Shown: positions 43,198-53,558, counted from the stretch's first letter. The stretch is DNA of 64,000 bases from JAPPHA01 sp965242975 (GCA_965242975.1 CBDETS010000002.1:310001-374000), one strand, 5' to 3'. The notes: generated by a model from the letters alone, not told the origin. Translations and numbers: made by a program.

Positions 43198-45160
43198 GTG
43201 TGCGCCGTGGAAAGGCGCGTTTTCCTAGCGGGTGCGAATCCCGCCTAACAATTGTCGCTTCGGTTGGTAGCAGCCTGAGCGGATCACGGAGGTAACGACA
43301 TGGTCTGAAGCACTCAGGTAGAAGGGTTGCGAGAGCAACTCAGCGACCATGCGGGCCGGAACGCGAGTGAACGCCGAGCAGGCCTCGAAAAGGTTAATGC
43401 GGGAGACGACCCACCACGTATCTGGGGAAGTCCGACGACAGACTGGGAAGCAAGCGACATACGCACCAGTCTGTTCCCGCCGGGGTATTGGCGTCGGCAC
43501 GTATGGAAGATGGAAAACGTGGCAACACGGGAAGCCCTGTCGGTGGCGCGCGCACGCCAACCGGTTCCCCGCAAGGGACAGACCGGGCCGACAGGGTGGC
43601 GGACAGGCCCGTAGTACCGAGGACGCCGGGTAATGCCGGTCGAGGAAAGGGGCCTGACTTCAGAAGAGTATGGAGAAGGAAGCAAGGCATGACCACTGGT
43701 CAAAACCTAACAGGGTCACAACGTGTTCAGAAACTCCAGACCATGCTACATGCGAAAGCGAAGGAAGAACCCGACCGGCGCTTTCACGCCCTCATCGACA
43801 AGGTGTGGCGAATGGACTTTCTAACGGAAGCCTGGGACAGGGTGCGCCTGAATGGCGGCTCCGCCGGGGTGGACAGAGAGACAGTCGACCACATCGAAGC
43901 GTATGGCGTGGAGCAATGGCTCGGGGAATTGTCGCAGGACTTGAAGGACGGAACCTACACACCAAAAGCGGTGCGACAGGTTCTGATCCCGAAGAAACAG
44001 CCCGGCCAGTTCCGGCCATTGGGCATTCCCTGCATACGGGACAGGGTGGCGCAGACATCGGCGACGCTTGTGCTTGAGCCGATCTTTGAGGCCGACCTGC
44101 AACCGGAGCAATATGCCTACCGACCGGAACGGAGCGCGACGGATGCGGTCAATCGCATTCATCGGCTTGTGAATACCGGACATAACGAGGTTGTAGACGG
44201 CGACTTGTCCAACTACTTCGGCGAAATCCCCCATGCCGAACTGATGAAGAGCATTGCCCGCCGCGTGAGCGATGGGCGGATGCTCGGCCTCATCAAGGCA
44301 TGGCTGGAAATGCCGGTAGAAGAGGAGGACGGAAAGGGCGGCAAGCGCCGCTTGAACCGCGCCCGCCACGAGCGGAAGGGAACACCCCAAGGTGCCCCCA
44401 TCTCACCGCTCCTCAGCAACCTTTACATGCGCCGGTTCATTCTGGGCTGGACAGTGCTGGGCTACGCCCGGCGCTTTCGGTCAGAGATCGTGAACTATGC
44501 GGACGACTTTTGTGTTCTCGGCAAGGCCCCGGCGGCAGAAATGCTGGCGGCGGTCAGGCAGATCATGGATAGCCTGAAGCTGGCGATCAACGACGACAAG
44601 ACCCGATGCTTGCGATGCCCGGAAGAGGCGCTTGAGTTTCTGGGGTATCGCATCGGACGCAACTACCGCCCGCAGGGGGGTGCCTATATTGGCACCAAAC
44701 CCAGCAAGGCGAGCGTCAAAAGCATCTGCCGTAAGATCAGTGCGCAGACCGCTGCAAAGTATGGGCTGATGAGTTCTGGGGATATGGTGCGCCGTCTCAA
44801 CTGGATGCTGTCCGGCTGGGCGAACTATTACCACCTCGGACAAGTCAGTTCGGCCTATGCGGCGATTGATGCGCACACGACCAAGCGGCTGCGACAATGG
44901 CTCTGTCGAAAGCACAAGGTGAAAGCTGGGAAGTATGTGCGCTACCCGGACGAACGGCTGTGGAACACCTACGGCTTGCTACGCCTTGCGCCAATGACGA
45001 AGGGCCTTCCGTGGGCGAAGGCATGACCTGTCGGAAAGCCGGATGCGGGAAAGCCGCACGTCCGGTTTGATGAGCGGGGACGAGGAAACGTGGCCATGGT
45101 GAGGACTGAGGCACCGGCACTACGCGAAAGCCGCCGGATAACAGCTACTCCCCACACCTA
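43198..45160 (+). mobile_element. Second-type group II intron
   Basis: Starts near GTGTGCGCC at 43198; ~490 nt of ribozyme domains without genes precede the RT. After the RT come a clear domain V hairpin (45036-45070: AGCCGGATGCGG ... CCGCACGTCCGGTTT) and a domain VI region ending about CTACTCCCCAC. Exact splice sites are approximate. It follows an IS110 element and precedes another. Confidence 0.75.
43689..45026 (+). CDS. ltrA: Group II intron reverse transcriptase/maturase (second type)
   Basis: 445 residues from ATG 43689. RT motifs: FRPLGIPCIRDRVAQTSATL, AYRPERSATDAVNRIHRL, KGTPQGAPISPLLSNLYMRR and active site VNYADDFCVLGKAP. A maturase domain follows (YGLMSSGDMVRRLNWMLSGW). Distinct from the 32484 RT. 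No HNH endonuclease domain is visible. Confidence 0.9.
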   Translation: MTTGQNLTGSQRVQKLQTMLHAKAKEEPDRRFHALIDKVWRMDFLTEAWDRVRLNGGSAGVDRETVDHIEAYGVEQWLGELSQDLKDGTYTPKAVRQVLIPKKQPGQFRPLGIPCIRDRVAQTSATLVLEPIFEADLQPEQYAYRPERSATDAVNRIHRLVNTGHNEVVDGDLSNYFGEIPHAELMKSIARRVSDGRMLGLIKAWLEMPVEEEDGKGGKRRLNRARHERKGTPQGAPISPLLSNLYMRRFILGWTVLGYARRFRSEIVNYADDFCVLGKAPAAEMLAAVRQIMDSLKLAINDDKTRCLRCPEEALEFLGYRIGRNYRPQGGAYIGTKPSKASVKSICRKISAQTAAKYGLMSSGDMVRRLNWMLSGWANYYHLGQVSSAYAAIDAHTTKRLRQWLCRKHKVKAGKYVRYPDERLWNTYGLLRLAPMTKGLPWAKA

Positions 45161-45195
45161 CAGCAGGGCGCGCCTCTCCCCGACTCTACATGACT

Positions 45196-46574
45196 GATAG
45201 TGTGGATACCCCGCCCAAGGCATCACAATGTGCCAGATGCCGTTATACTGAACGTGATCAATGTAGAAATAGGGAGGACATCCACATGTCGGAAGTTAGC
45301 ATCATCGGCGTCGATCTTGCAAAGCAAGTTTTTCAGGTTCACGGAGCCCGCCCCGACGGCTCTGTTGCGTTCCGCAAGAAGCTGAACCGCGCCCAGTTCA
45401 TGCCGTTTCTGTCCAAACAGCCGGAATGCACAGTTGCCATGGAAGCCTGCGCCACTGCGCATGGCTGGGGTCGCGAGATCGACAAGTTGGGCCACGAAGT
45501 GAAGTTGATCCCACCTCAGTATGCGAAGGCATATGTCAAAAGGCAGAAAAACGATAGGGCAGACGCGGAGGCGATCGCCGAGGCAACATCCCGGCCGACC
45601 ATGCGGTTCGTTGAAGTCAAAACCGCCGAGCAGCAATCGCGCGGCATGCTGTTCCGTTCTCGGCAGATGTTCGTCAAACAGCGCACACAGAGCATCAATG
45701 CCCTGCGCGGCCATCTTGCCGAACATGGCGTGATTGGGCCGAAGAGCAAGGCGGGGATCAAGAAACTGAGAGCCGCGCTGGAGGACGAAACCAACGACCT
45801 TCCTGCCATCGTGCGCGACACGGCCCGGATGTACCTCGATCACATCGACATGCTGGCGACCAGGGTTTCCGATCTGACGAAGCAACTCAAGACGGAGGCG
45901 AAAGCGTCCGCCACGGTGCGAAGGCTGACAACAATGCCCGGCGTCGGGTTGCAAACCGCGCTGGCGATCGAAGCCTTTGCTCCGGACATGAGTTGCTTCA
46001 AACGCGGGCGCGACTTCGCGGCCTGGTTGGGTCTTGTGCCGCTGCAGCATTCGACGGGCGGTAAGGACCGGCTCGGCAAGGTCTCGAAGATGGGTCAGAA
46101 GGACATTCGACGTCTGTTGATCATCGGGGCGATGTCGGTGATTAGCGCAGCAACGCGGTTTGGGGTTCGCAAGGGCAGCTGGCTGGCCAGAATGTTGGAC
46201 CGCAAACCGAAGCTGCTGGTTGCAATCACGCTGGCCAACAGGATGGCACGGGGCATCTGGGCCATGATGACGAAACAAGAGAATTACCGGAACCCGGAGG
46301 CGATGGCGTAAGCGCGGATCGCGCAACACTTCGCGCCGGTGCTTGGGACGTGTGAGGAGATCGACGAATAGCATGGGAGATTGATCGGACAGATCCGAAC
46401 CGGGAAAACCATTATGATGCTACGAGCAACAAACACTCATCGACTGATTTGGACCCGGTTCGCGCATCACCATACCGGCCCGCGGTCATGCAAAGCGCCG
46501 CACAAGGAGGCCTTATAAATGACCGCATCCGATCACACGCTCAAACCGTTCAAAGATCGCTTGACACGAAAGGC
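45196..46574 (+). mobile_element. IS110-family element (copy 2) adjoining group II intron
   Basis: Same as 31015-32393 at a constant offset of 14181 bp. A few substitutions (for example in the leader around 45257) distinguish the copies. The left flank is the second-type intron; the right flank is the first-type intron copy 2. Confidence 0.7.
45286..46311 (+). CDS. IS110-family transposase (copy 2)
   Basis: Protein identical to the copy at 31105: 341 residues, DEDD domain (GVDLAKQVFQVHG, KNDRADAEAIAEA) and C-terminal domain (TMPGVGLQTALAIEAF). Intact with the same GGGAGG ribosome site. Confidence 0.9.
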   Translation: MSEVSIIGVDLAKQVFQVHGARPDGSVAFRKKLNRAQFMPFLSKQPECTVAMEACATAHGWGREIDKLGHEVKLIPPQYAKAYVKRQKNDRADAEAIAEATSRPTMRFVEVKTAEQQSRGMLFRSRQMFVKQRTQSINALRGHLAEHGVIGPKSKAGIKKLRAALEDETNDLPAIVRDTARMYLDHIDMLATRVSDLTKQLKTEAKASATVRRLTTMPGVGLQTALAIEAFAPDMSCFKRGRDFAAWLGLVPLQHSTGGKDRLGKVSKMGQKDIRRLLIIGAMSVISAATRFGVRKGSWLARMLDRKPKLLVAITLANRMARGIWAMMTKQENYRNPEAMA

Positions 46575-46721
46575 CGGGTAGGAGGGGTCGTTACCGAGCC
46601 CCTCCCCCCACAGACCCGGACGTGCCCGCATTAGAGCATCCGGTTCCTCGCATGGTGGTTTCGCTCAAGCTGTGTAGATTGATCGCGTGACCGTGGCTTG
46701 TGGCAGGGGGAATAGCTTGAA

Positions 46722-48851
46722 CCCAGGTTCAGCAAATTTGACATACACGGCTCCATAAGGTCATGATACAAAACGATTTTATTTTCGGAAAAGCCCGATA
46801 TGGCACTACATTTTGTGCGTCAGGAGGTCGGTTGGAATGGCCTCGACCGTTACGGGTTTTTCAGTTTCCGGATACGCCTTTCAAGCGCGTATGGTACGCC
46901 CGCCGCCTTCGCAACCCCTGCCGCCACCGGGTCTGGCCGAGCGTCCGTTCTGACCTCGATCCGTGCGCCGTCGACGGAGGTGAAGGACGTGGTGGCCCGC
47001 TGCCAGCGACCGAGCTTGTTGCGCACAGAGGCCCAACTGTCGTGGACCCCCTGCGCAGCGAGACGGGTCCGGATGACATTGACGCCGTACAGCGCCAGCA
47101 CCGCGATGAACAGATGGCCCTCGATCCGCCTGGACAGTTGGTGCCAGATCGGGCGCAAGCCGAGTTCAGACTTGAGCGTCTCAAACGTCGCTTCGAGTTC
47201 GGTCAAACGCCAGTAGGTGCGCACCGTCTTCTCAAGGCCCCATTCCGTGTGGCTGGTGCGCAGCACATAGAGGCCCGCGCGGGCATCGCGTGTATTGAAT
47301 GCCGCATTGGGTACCCATGTCACCGCGCTGGCCTTGCCATCCGAACCCTTTGTGACGCGGATGTCATAATGCTGATTGACCATAGCGTAGCGTTCCCGCA
47401 AACGCCCGAGCCGCTCCAGAACCTTGTCGTATGTCTTGACGGAGCGCGGCTTGCTCAAGCCGTCGTGCAAGGCGGTAAGTTCTGCCTCAAAGGCGTCCCG
47501 CTTCTTGGCCAGAATGGCTTCATCACGCTCCTGTCGCGCCTGGCTCCAGATGCAGAGTTGCGCTTCGTTCTCAGGCTCGTGGGACAGGTTCCAGATCCGC
47601 GCCTCATGCCCCGATCTGGTCTCGATCGTTGCATCAGGATCCCGCGCGCCTGCAGCATCCGCCTGATCCGGCTTGACCCCACCCCGCCTGACCGTGATCC
47701 AATGATAGCCCCGGTTGCGCAGTTCGGCGAGGTTGTTTTCGGTAGCGATGCCTGCATCCATGATGACCGTGGGCTTGTCCTTGTCCTCCGGTGTGGCAAG
47801 GCTGTCCAGCGCCTCGAACAGCGTGCCGGGTTCGCTGACATTGCCGGGCAGAACGCTGGAGCGGCGCGGGAAGCCGCCCTCGTCGGTGGCCATCGCGAGC
47901 GTGACAAGAGGGCAGTCGTTCCGTTTCTGCTTGGAGCGTCCGAACCTGGCCAGATCGGACGCTGGACGCCCGGTCATGTAGGTGTTGGTCAGGTCATAGA
48001 AGATCACCGCACCGGAACTGCCGAACAACGTGCGCTGACGGTCAAACAGCGCGTCTTCGATGGCCTCGTGGTGTTTGACCAGACCGTCACTGAGACGATA
48101 CAGCTTGTCGAGATAGAGCGCCGGCCCGGTATTGAGGCGCAGAAGTTCAAACGTGGCACTGTTGGTCTCCAACCATCGCAAAGTCTCCCGTTCGCTGGCG
48201 GGATGCACCATGCGCGCAATCACCAGCGCCATGGCGATCCGGGCGTCTCGATCCGACAGGCCGACATTCTTGAGCACCCCAAGAAAGCCCAGAGCCTCCA
48301 GAGCGGCCAGGGCAAGTCGCTCACAGCCCACAGACCGCGCGTCTTCAATCTGTATGCTGTCGAGACGGATATTTGCTGTGCCGCCATCCAGGGCCTCGGC
48401 CGCCGACTGGACCAACGCGCGGCTGCGCAACTTCTGCACAATGGTATCCGCCATTGTCGCCAATTCCGGTTCAGGATCGAACAGAGGCGTTTCTCCCGTA
48501 ATCCCCGCCTGAACGAGTTCGACCAGTTCGGGCCACTGCGATTTGGGGATCGGAAAGGCTGCTCCGAGGTTCAGGAGCGTCTTTTGTTGCACCTTGCGGC
48601 CCGTTCTAAAATTCTCGACCAACCGGACGGATCGGTAGCATTTGTCAGCGCGGCGGCGGGTCAGGGTCTCACGAATAAACATGTTCCTACATTAGGACCG
48701 CTGCACCCCACTGGGAATCCCGAAAAGCCCTCAGGAAGCACATTATGGCACCACTTCGAAAATCCAGAAACTCACCTCAACAAAATCAACGCTTTACCGG
48801 CCAGAAAGCGGCAATTTCGACCGATTTCAGCAAAAAAGTGCGGAACTTGGG
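46722..48851 (-). mobile_element. IS1634-family element
   Basis: 2130 bp with ends CCCAGGTTCAGCAAATTTG and (inward) CCCAAGTTCCGCACTTTTTT. A TGAA duplication (46718-46721 and 48852-48855) is confirmed by comparison with the uninterrupted intron copy 1. Confidence 0.85.
46850..48682 (-). CDS. IS1634-family transposase
   Basis: 610 residues. N-terminal YRSVRLVENFRTGRKVQQKT, then a DDE-type core with FYDLTNTYMTGRPASDLARF (first Asp), KPTVIMDAGIATENNLAELR (second Asp) and YWRLTELEATFETLKSELGL with the Glu, then GHLFIAVLALYGVNVIRTRL. Full length and intact. Confidence 0.9.
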   Translation of the reverse strand: MFIRETLTRRRADKCYRSVRLVENFRTGRKVQQKTLLNLGAAFPIPKSQWPELVELVQAGITGETPLFDPEPELATMADTIVQKLRSRALVQSAAEALDGGTANIRLDSIQIEDARSVGCERLALAALEALGFLGVLKNVGLSDRDARIAMALVIARMVHPASERETLRWLETNSATFELLRLNTGPALYLDKLYRLSDGLVKHHEAIEDALFDRQRTLFGSSGAVIFYDLTNTYMTGRPASDLARFGRSKQKRNDCPLVTLAMATDEGGFPRRSSVLPGNVSEPGTLFEALDSLATPEDKDKPTVIMDAGIATENNLAELRNRGYHWITVRRGGVKPDQADAAGARDPDATIETRSGHEARIWNLSHEPENEAQLCIWSQARQERDEAILAKKRDAFEAELTALHDGLSKPRSVKTYDKVLERLGRLRERYAMVNQHYDIRVTKGSDGKASAVTWVPNAAFNTRDARAGLYVLRTSHTEWGLEKTVRTYWRLTELEATFETLKSELGLRPIWHQLSRRIEGHLFIAVLALYGVNVIRTRLAAQGVHDSWASVRNKLGRWQRATTSFTSVDGARIEVRTDARPDPVAAGVAKAAGVPYALERRIRKLKNP

Positions 48852-50103
48852 TGAAGATGGTCTTGAACCTGTTCCAGCTAATCCGTCCATCGCGGTGTCG
48901 TCGTCCGAGCCAACGCCGCCAACTTCTGACCACGGCGTCCCGGAATGCGGACAGCCGTTTGCCATTGCCTGTCAGACCGTAGTAGGCGCAGTGACCCCGG
49001 ATCACGGCGGTGAGGTACCGACATTGATCCCCAATTGGCATGTGGCGGTGCGTCTTGCACCACTCCCATACCTTCTTCACGGCGCGTGCAAACCGATCCT
49101 TGGCGGTGAACTGACGCACAACCCAGCGTCCCTTCCGGGACTTTCCCCAGATGTGGGTGAAGCCGAGGAAGTCGAACCGGTTCTGCGTGTCATGCCCACC
49201 TGCCTTTGGTCGGAAGTCAACGTACCGCGTCTTGGTCGGGTGTAGCGCCAGCCCATACTTTGCAAGGCGTGCGCTTAGCGCGACTAGCACGCGCTCACCG
49301 TCTCTACGGTTTTTTAAAGCGATGACAAAATCATCTGCATAGCGTACGAGCCGGAAGGCTCCCACTCTGGATTGCACCGTCTCCATCATCCATTTATCCA
49401 GCACATAGTGTAGGAAAATGTTGGAAAGAATCGGGCTGACAACCCCACCTTGAGGGGTTCCGGTTTTCGAGCGTTGTAGAACGCCCGAATCCAGAACTCC
49501 CGCTTTTAGCCATTTGTCGATCATGCGGCGTATCACACCGTCCTTGATCCTCAGGTCGAGAAACTCCCGTAGGCGTCGATGCTCGATCGTATCAAAATAG
49601 GCTTTGACATCGGCATCTAGTACCCATCGCAGACCTTCCACGGCCAGTCCGTCCCGCAAGTCACTGAGTGCGTTGTGGGCTGATCGGTCGGGCCGGAAGC
49701 CGTATGAACAGGGCAGGAAGTCCTCCTCATAGATCGGTTCCAGTATCATCACGATGGCACGCTGCGCCACCTTGTCTTCCAAGGTTGGTATACCTAGCGG
49801 CCTGTACGTCCCATCTGCCTTGGGGATGTAGCGGCGCCGTACTGGCGGCGCGCGGTAGGTGCCGGATTTGATCCGGTTCAGAAGGTCCATAAGATTGGCC
49901 TCCAGTTCCGTCTCGTAATCGCCTGCCGCCACGCCGTCCACGCCTGCCGCCCCATCCTTGCGGGTGAGAGTCCAAGCCGTGAGCATCCAATCAAGGTCGA
50001 TGTGGTGATGCAGTGTGGTGAACGCCATATCCGGGCAGGCTCTCGCCTGTTCGGCTATCCGCTCTTGTTTCGTTGACACGTCCACAAAGCTCTGTGTCTT
50101 CAC
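48772..50103 (-). CDS. ltrA: Group II intron RT/maturase (copy 2), C-terminus replaced
   Basis: Same as 32484-33788 from GTG 50103 through FKTIF, after which the IS1634 end supplies about 27 foreign residues before a stop. RT active site RYADDFVIAL and the maturase region are intact; only the last ~18 native residues are lost, so activity may or may not remain. Confidence 0.8.
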   Translation of the reverse strand: MKTQSFVDVSTKQERIAEQARACPDMAFTTLHHHIDLDWMLTAWTLTRKDGAAGVDGVAAGDYETELEANLMDLLNRIKSGTYRAPPVRRRYIPKADGTYRPLGIPTLEDKVAQRAIVMILEPIYEEDFLPCSYGFRPDRSAHNALSDLRDGLAVEGLRWVLDADVKAYFDTIEHRRLREFLDLRIKDGVIRRMIDKWLKAGVLDSGVLQRSKTGTPQGGVVSPILSNIFLHYVLDKWMMETVQSRVGAFRLVRYADDFVIALKNRRDGERVLVALSARLAKYGLALHPTKTRYVDFRPKAGGHDTQNRFDFLGFTHIWGKSRKGRWVVRQFTAKDRFARAVKKVWEWCKTHRHMPIGDQCRYLTAVIRGHCAYYGLTGNGKRLSAFRDAVVRSWRRWLGRRHRDGRISWNRFKTIFTQVPHFFAEIGRNCRFLAGKALILLR

Positions 50104-50727
50104 GTGTTTCCCTCCTTCGGGTCCGTCCATGCGATGCCTCGCTTTCCTCCGCCGGGTCCCGATGGACACGGTTCCCCGGCCTCAACAGTACTATCAAGGC
50201 ACTACGACTCCCGGTTTCGCTTCCCTTGGGCTTATTGTTTCGCCGTCCGGTACCGTGTGCTCCCGCGTGGTTCGTGTTGTCGCTCACGCGCTCCCGTTGC
50301 AGATGCGGGCCTGCCGCAGGCCGGGGTCTTGATTGTTGACGCTGGCGGTTCCCCTTCCAGCGATTTCTACACACGGACGAAGCCGGGTCTCCCAGGTTCC
50401 TTGGTGATCCATCCCGTGACTTTGCGACGTTCTTCACCCCCGGTCGGTCCGGTTCGCCTCGCCCATATCGGCGTTCCCGGTGCTGCCCCCGCTATACCCG
50501 ACACGAAGACACCAACATTGTATATTTCGAGGGCCATCGGTCGCTTCACCACCCACTGTGTACGCTTCACATCGTGCGTTACCGCGCGGTATGCAACACT
50601 CGTTTCCGGCTGGCAGGCTGAACCTTTACCGGATGGGAGTCGAACCCACTGGACCACTACGAAAGGTTTCAAGTCATGCTATCCTCCTTCCCAAGGCTTC
50701 GGCCTGGCGCAAGGGTATCCATAAATG

Positions 50728-51547
50728 CATCATGGTTCCGATCCGAGATGAGATCGACCGAATACAAGGCTGTAACGCGTGAGGCGTTACGCGGTAGATG
50801 GCTCCCCCGGACCTTCCGTAAACCGAGGAACAAAGATGGACTGACAACGCCCTTGACAACCGAATCCCCATACAAGGCTGGTGCCTTGTGCGCCGCTGTC
50901 CATTGGCTGGCAGGGTCAGAATATGATGTGAACTTAGGCTTGACTGGCGAGGCAGCACCAAACGCGGCGTCATCCAGGGTATCAAGATATTCCCGAACAG
51001 CACGTGGCGCGGTATCGGCATCGATCCGTGCAACATCCCATTCTTCCTGTGATGTGGAATACTGCTTGGTCGCTTCCGCCTCGATCAGGCTGGCATCAAT
51101 CGCCATACGCTGGCCGCTGACCAAACCTTCTGCAATGCACCGTGCCACTGTCGTTTCGAACACGTGCCGCAAGAGTTCACTCTCACGAAACCGGCCATGG
51201 CGGTTCTTGGAAAAGGCCGAGTGCTCCGGTACTCGATCCGTCAGATCTAGGCGACAGAACCAGCGATACGCAAGGTTCAGGTGCACTTCCTCGCACAACC
51301 GCCGTTCCGACCGGATGCCAAAGCAATAGCTCACCAGCAGCATGCGGATCAGCAACTCGGGATCGACGGAAGGGCGACCAGTATGGCTGTAAAAATCCGC
51401 CAAATGACTGCGGATACTGCTCAAGTCAACAAATCGATCAATCGACCGCAGCAGATGATCTCTGGGAACGTGGTCCTCTAACGAAAACTCATAGAACAGT
51501 GCGGCCTGAGCTTCCGGCCTTGATCCCATCATTACCCAATCTCCCAT
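50728..51547 (-). pseudogene. IS1182-family transposase, truncated by group II intron
   Basis: The N-terminal ~230 residues are IS1182-like: EAQAALFYEFSLEDHVPRDH, RPSVDPELLIRMLLVSYCFG, HSAFSKNRHGRFRESELLRH (with an Asp/Asn core) and KFTSYSDPASQWTAAHKAPA. After that the frame (50728-50870) is a different sequence with a GTAACGC/GCGTTAC hairpin and no known domain, then intron sequence from 50727 downward. The C-terminal half is missing. Confidence 0.7.
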
Positions 51548-51559
51548 CCAATACAGGAA

Positions 51560-52060
51560 TTGAATCAGCGAGGCGCTCTTCGATCAAGACAGAGTGTTTC
51601 AACAGAATATGGCGTTCCCACAAATGTTAATCTCCAGAATGTGCCACCAAACGCCGGGTCAAAAAACCTCTCACTGTTGCAATTCTCTCGCCGGAAGGTG
51701 TTAAATTTTCGTTACCAGCTTTCGGCCCAGCGGAGAAACCAATTGCAGTACTCAGAGTTGACCATCCCACAAGCCGCTTGGCTCCGGTTTGTCGAAAACA
51801 ACCAATCCCACCACGCCTGGATGATGTTGGTGTCTGCCGCAAGTCGTGGAGACATCGAGCGGGCCGAAGTTCTGCTAAGCATTCTGTGTGCTTGGGCGAA
51901 AACCCGAACAGAGCCGGACGTGCCTGCATCTGTTGTTGGCGTTGCCGATGCGTTGCGGCGTATCAAGACCGGCGGTGGTGCCGCGCTTGCACATAACTGG
52001 CGGCTGCAATTCGGTGAAATCGCGGACCGCAACGACCTGGCCAACTCACCATTTGCCTGA
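51560..52060 (+). CDS. Hypothetical protein, start uncertain
   Basis: The last ~100 residues (from TTG 51758: LTIPQAAWLRFVENNQSHHA, LVSAASRGDIERAEVLLSIL, VVGVADALRRIKTGGGAALA) look like genuine helical protein; the upstream part does not. Not recognised. Located at the junction between IS1182 and the plasmid backbone, so it could be a 3' remnant of a larger gene. Confidence 0.3.
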   Translation: MNQRGALRSRQSVSTEYGVPTNVNLQNVPPNAGSKNLSLLQFSRRKVLNFRYQLSAQRRNQLQYSELTIPQAAWLRFVENNQSHHAWMMLVSAASRGDIERAEVLLSILCAWAKTRTEPDVPASVVGVADALRRIKTGGGAALAHNWRLQFGEIADRNDLANSPFA

Positions 52061-52192
52061 ATTGGCCATTTTGAAGGGCCTTATTGCTCGCGAGACATTC
52101 CAAAACTCCTGCAGAACAAGCCATCCACCCTCTTGTTGCGCAAAAAATAAACTTTTTAAACACTACACTCCTGACTCAATCAATTCAGGGTT

Positions 52193-52221
52193 ATACATGA
52201 TAAGGGATACTTATCATGTAT
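52193..52221. other. 11-7-11 inverted repeat, candidate recombination core
   Basis: ATACATGATAA (52193-52203), 7-nt spacer GGGATAC, TTATCATGTAT (52211-52221). Perfect 11-bp arms with a 7-bp spacer match the size of core sites used by tyrosine recombinases. It lies 278 bp upstream of such a gene in an otherwise gene-free ~430-bp region (52061-52498). Confidence 0.55.
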
Positions 52222-52498
52222 GATTGATTTTGCCGGGGAATCTGCGCAGAATAAGCCCCATTGTCGGTTTTCCTTAACCACTGGACTCGCGACGGCATTG
52301 GCCCAAAACCCGTAGACCCCTGCCCCGTTCCGGCAGCAAACCTAAGTAAATGCGGCACAGTAACCCGCAATTTTGTAAACAAATACCGGCACAAATCTGG
52401 TCCGCGTCTACACTTAAAGGAACAACTCAGCATAAGGCCAACCATGAAACATGGTGAAAGCAAGCAAGAACAGTCTACAGGTTAGGGAAAATCGACAC

Positions 52499-53554
52499 AT
52501 GAAGCCCCCTGCTCCCTATCTGCCTGCCCCCTCCCCTGCCCTGTCAAAAGCGGATCAGGAGGCGCTGACAGACCTGTATGTGCGCGGCACCCCCGCCAAT
52601 ACGCTGCGGGCGTATGAGCACGACCTGCTCTACATCACCGCTTGGAGAGCTACGCGATTCAGCGCAGCTTTGGAGTGGCCCGAGAGCGAAGCCACCGCCC
52701 TCGCCTTCCTCCTCGACCACGCCCGCGATCTCAGCGATGCGCCGGAGGATGACATCGCGCGTCAAACCGCTGAGGTCCTGATTGCTCAGGGGTTGCGCAA
52801 ATCGCTGGCCTGCCCGGCGCCCTCAACCCTGGACCGGCGCATCGCCTCCTGGCTGGCCTTTCACCGGATGAAGAATCTCTCTTCCCCTTTTGACGCGCCA
52901 CAGATCAAGCAGGCCCGCGCCAAGGCCCGACGCGCCGCAGCCCGCCCCCCTGCCCCAAAATCCGCCCATCCGATCACCCGCGACGTGCTGGAGCAGCTGC
53001 TGGCCACCTGCCGGGGCTCGCGCCGGGATTGCCGCGACCGGGCGATCCTGATGCTGGGCTGGGCCAGTGGTGGGCGTCGGCGATCTGAGATCACCGGTCT
53101 GATGCGGGAAGATGTCTCGACGAAGGACTTCGACAAATCCGGCGTGGTCTGGCTCTCGCTGCTGAAGACCAAGACCACAGATAAGGGCGAGACCCCTCGA
53201 CTGGTGCTGAAGGGTCGCGCAGCACAGGCGCTGGTGCATTGGATCGAGGTCGGACAGATTGACGCTGGCCCCCTGTTCCGCCCGATTTCAAAGGCGGACC
53301 GCGTGTTGAAACGCTGCCTGTCTCCGGATGCCATCTATCAGATCGTCAGACACCGGCTGAAACTGGCGGGGTTACCGCAAGATTTCGCCTCACCGCACGG
53401 GCTGCGCTCGGGCTTCCTGACCCAGGCCGCGCTGGACGGCGCCCCAATCCAGGCTGCCATGCGTCTCTCCCTGCATCGCTCCATGGCTCAGGCGCAGAAA
53501 TACTATGACGACATCGATATAGCGGAAAACCCGGCTACGGACCTGTTGGGGTGA
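52499..53554 (+). CDS. Tyrosine recombinase (plasmid resolution type)
   Basis: 351 residues from ATG 52499. N-terminal core-binding domain (TLRAYEHDLLYITAWRATRF). The catalytic domain has the box I Arg in GWASGGRRRSEITGL, the beta-hairpin Lys in LSLLKTKTTDKGETPR, the box II His-x-x-Arg in SPHGLRSGFLTQAAL, the late His in LSLHRSMAQAQKYYDD and the Tyr nucleophile in KYY. All catalytic residues are visible. The gene lies next to the toxin-antitoxin pair and repABC, fitting dimer resolution of the plasmid. Confidence 0.85.
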   Translation: MKPPAPYLPAPSPALSKADQEALTDLYVRGTPANTLRAYEHDLLYITAWRATRFSAALEWPESEATALAFLLDHARDLSDAPEDDIARQTAEVLIAQGLRKSLACPAPSTLDRRIASWLAFHRMKNLSSPFDAPQIKQARAKARRAAARPPAPKSAHPITRDVLEQLLATCRGSRRDCRDRAILMLGWASGGRRRSEITGLMREDVSTKDFDKSGVVWLSLLKTKTTDKGETPRLVLKGRAAQALVHWIEVGQIDAGPLFRPISKADRVLKRCLSPDAIYQIVRHRLKLAGLPQDFASPHGLRSGFLTQAALDGAPIQAAMRLSLHRSMAQAQKYYDDIDIAENPATDLLG

Positions 53555-53558
53555 AACA

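Larger units (their letters stand above)
46575..50715 (-). mobile_element. Group II intron copy 2, interrupted by IS1634
   Basis: Copy of 32394-34400. The IS1634 element (46722-48851) is inserted near the 3' end of the RT gene; TGAA is duplicated at the junction. The 3' domain V/VI sequence is at 46575-46721 and the 5' ribozyme domains at 50104-50715. Identity with copy 1 extends to 50727, after which the flanks differ. Confidence 0.8.

Noticed and set aside
46763..48982. 739-codon plus-strand frame
   Set aside because: Exact antisense of the IS1634 transposase, which has clear DDE motifs.
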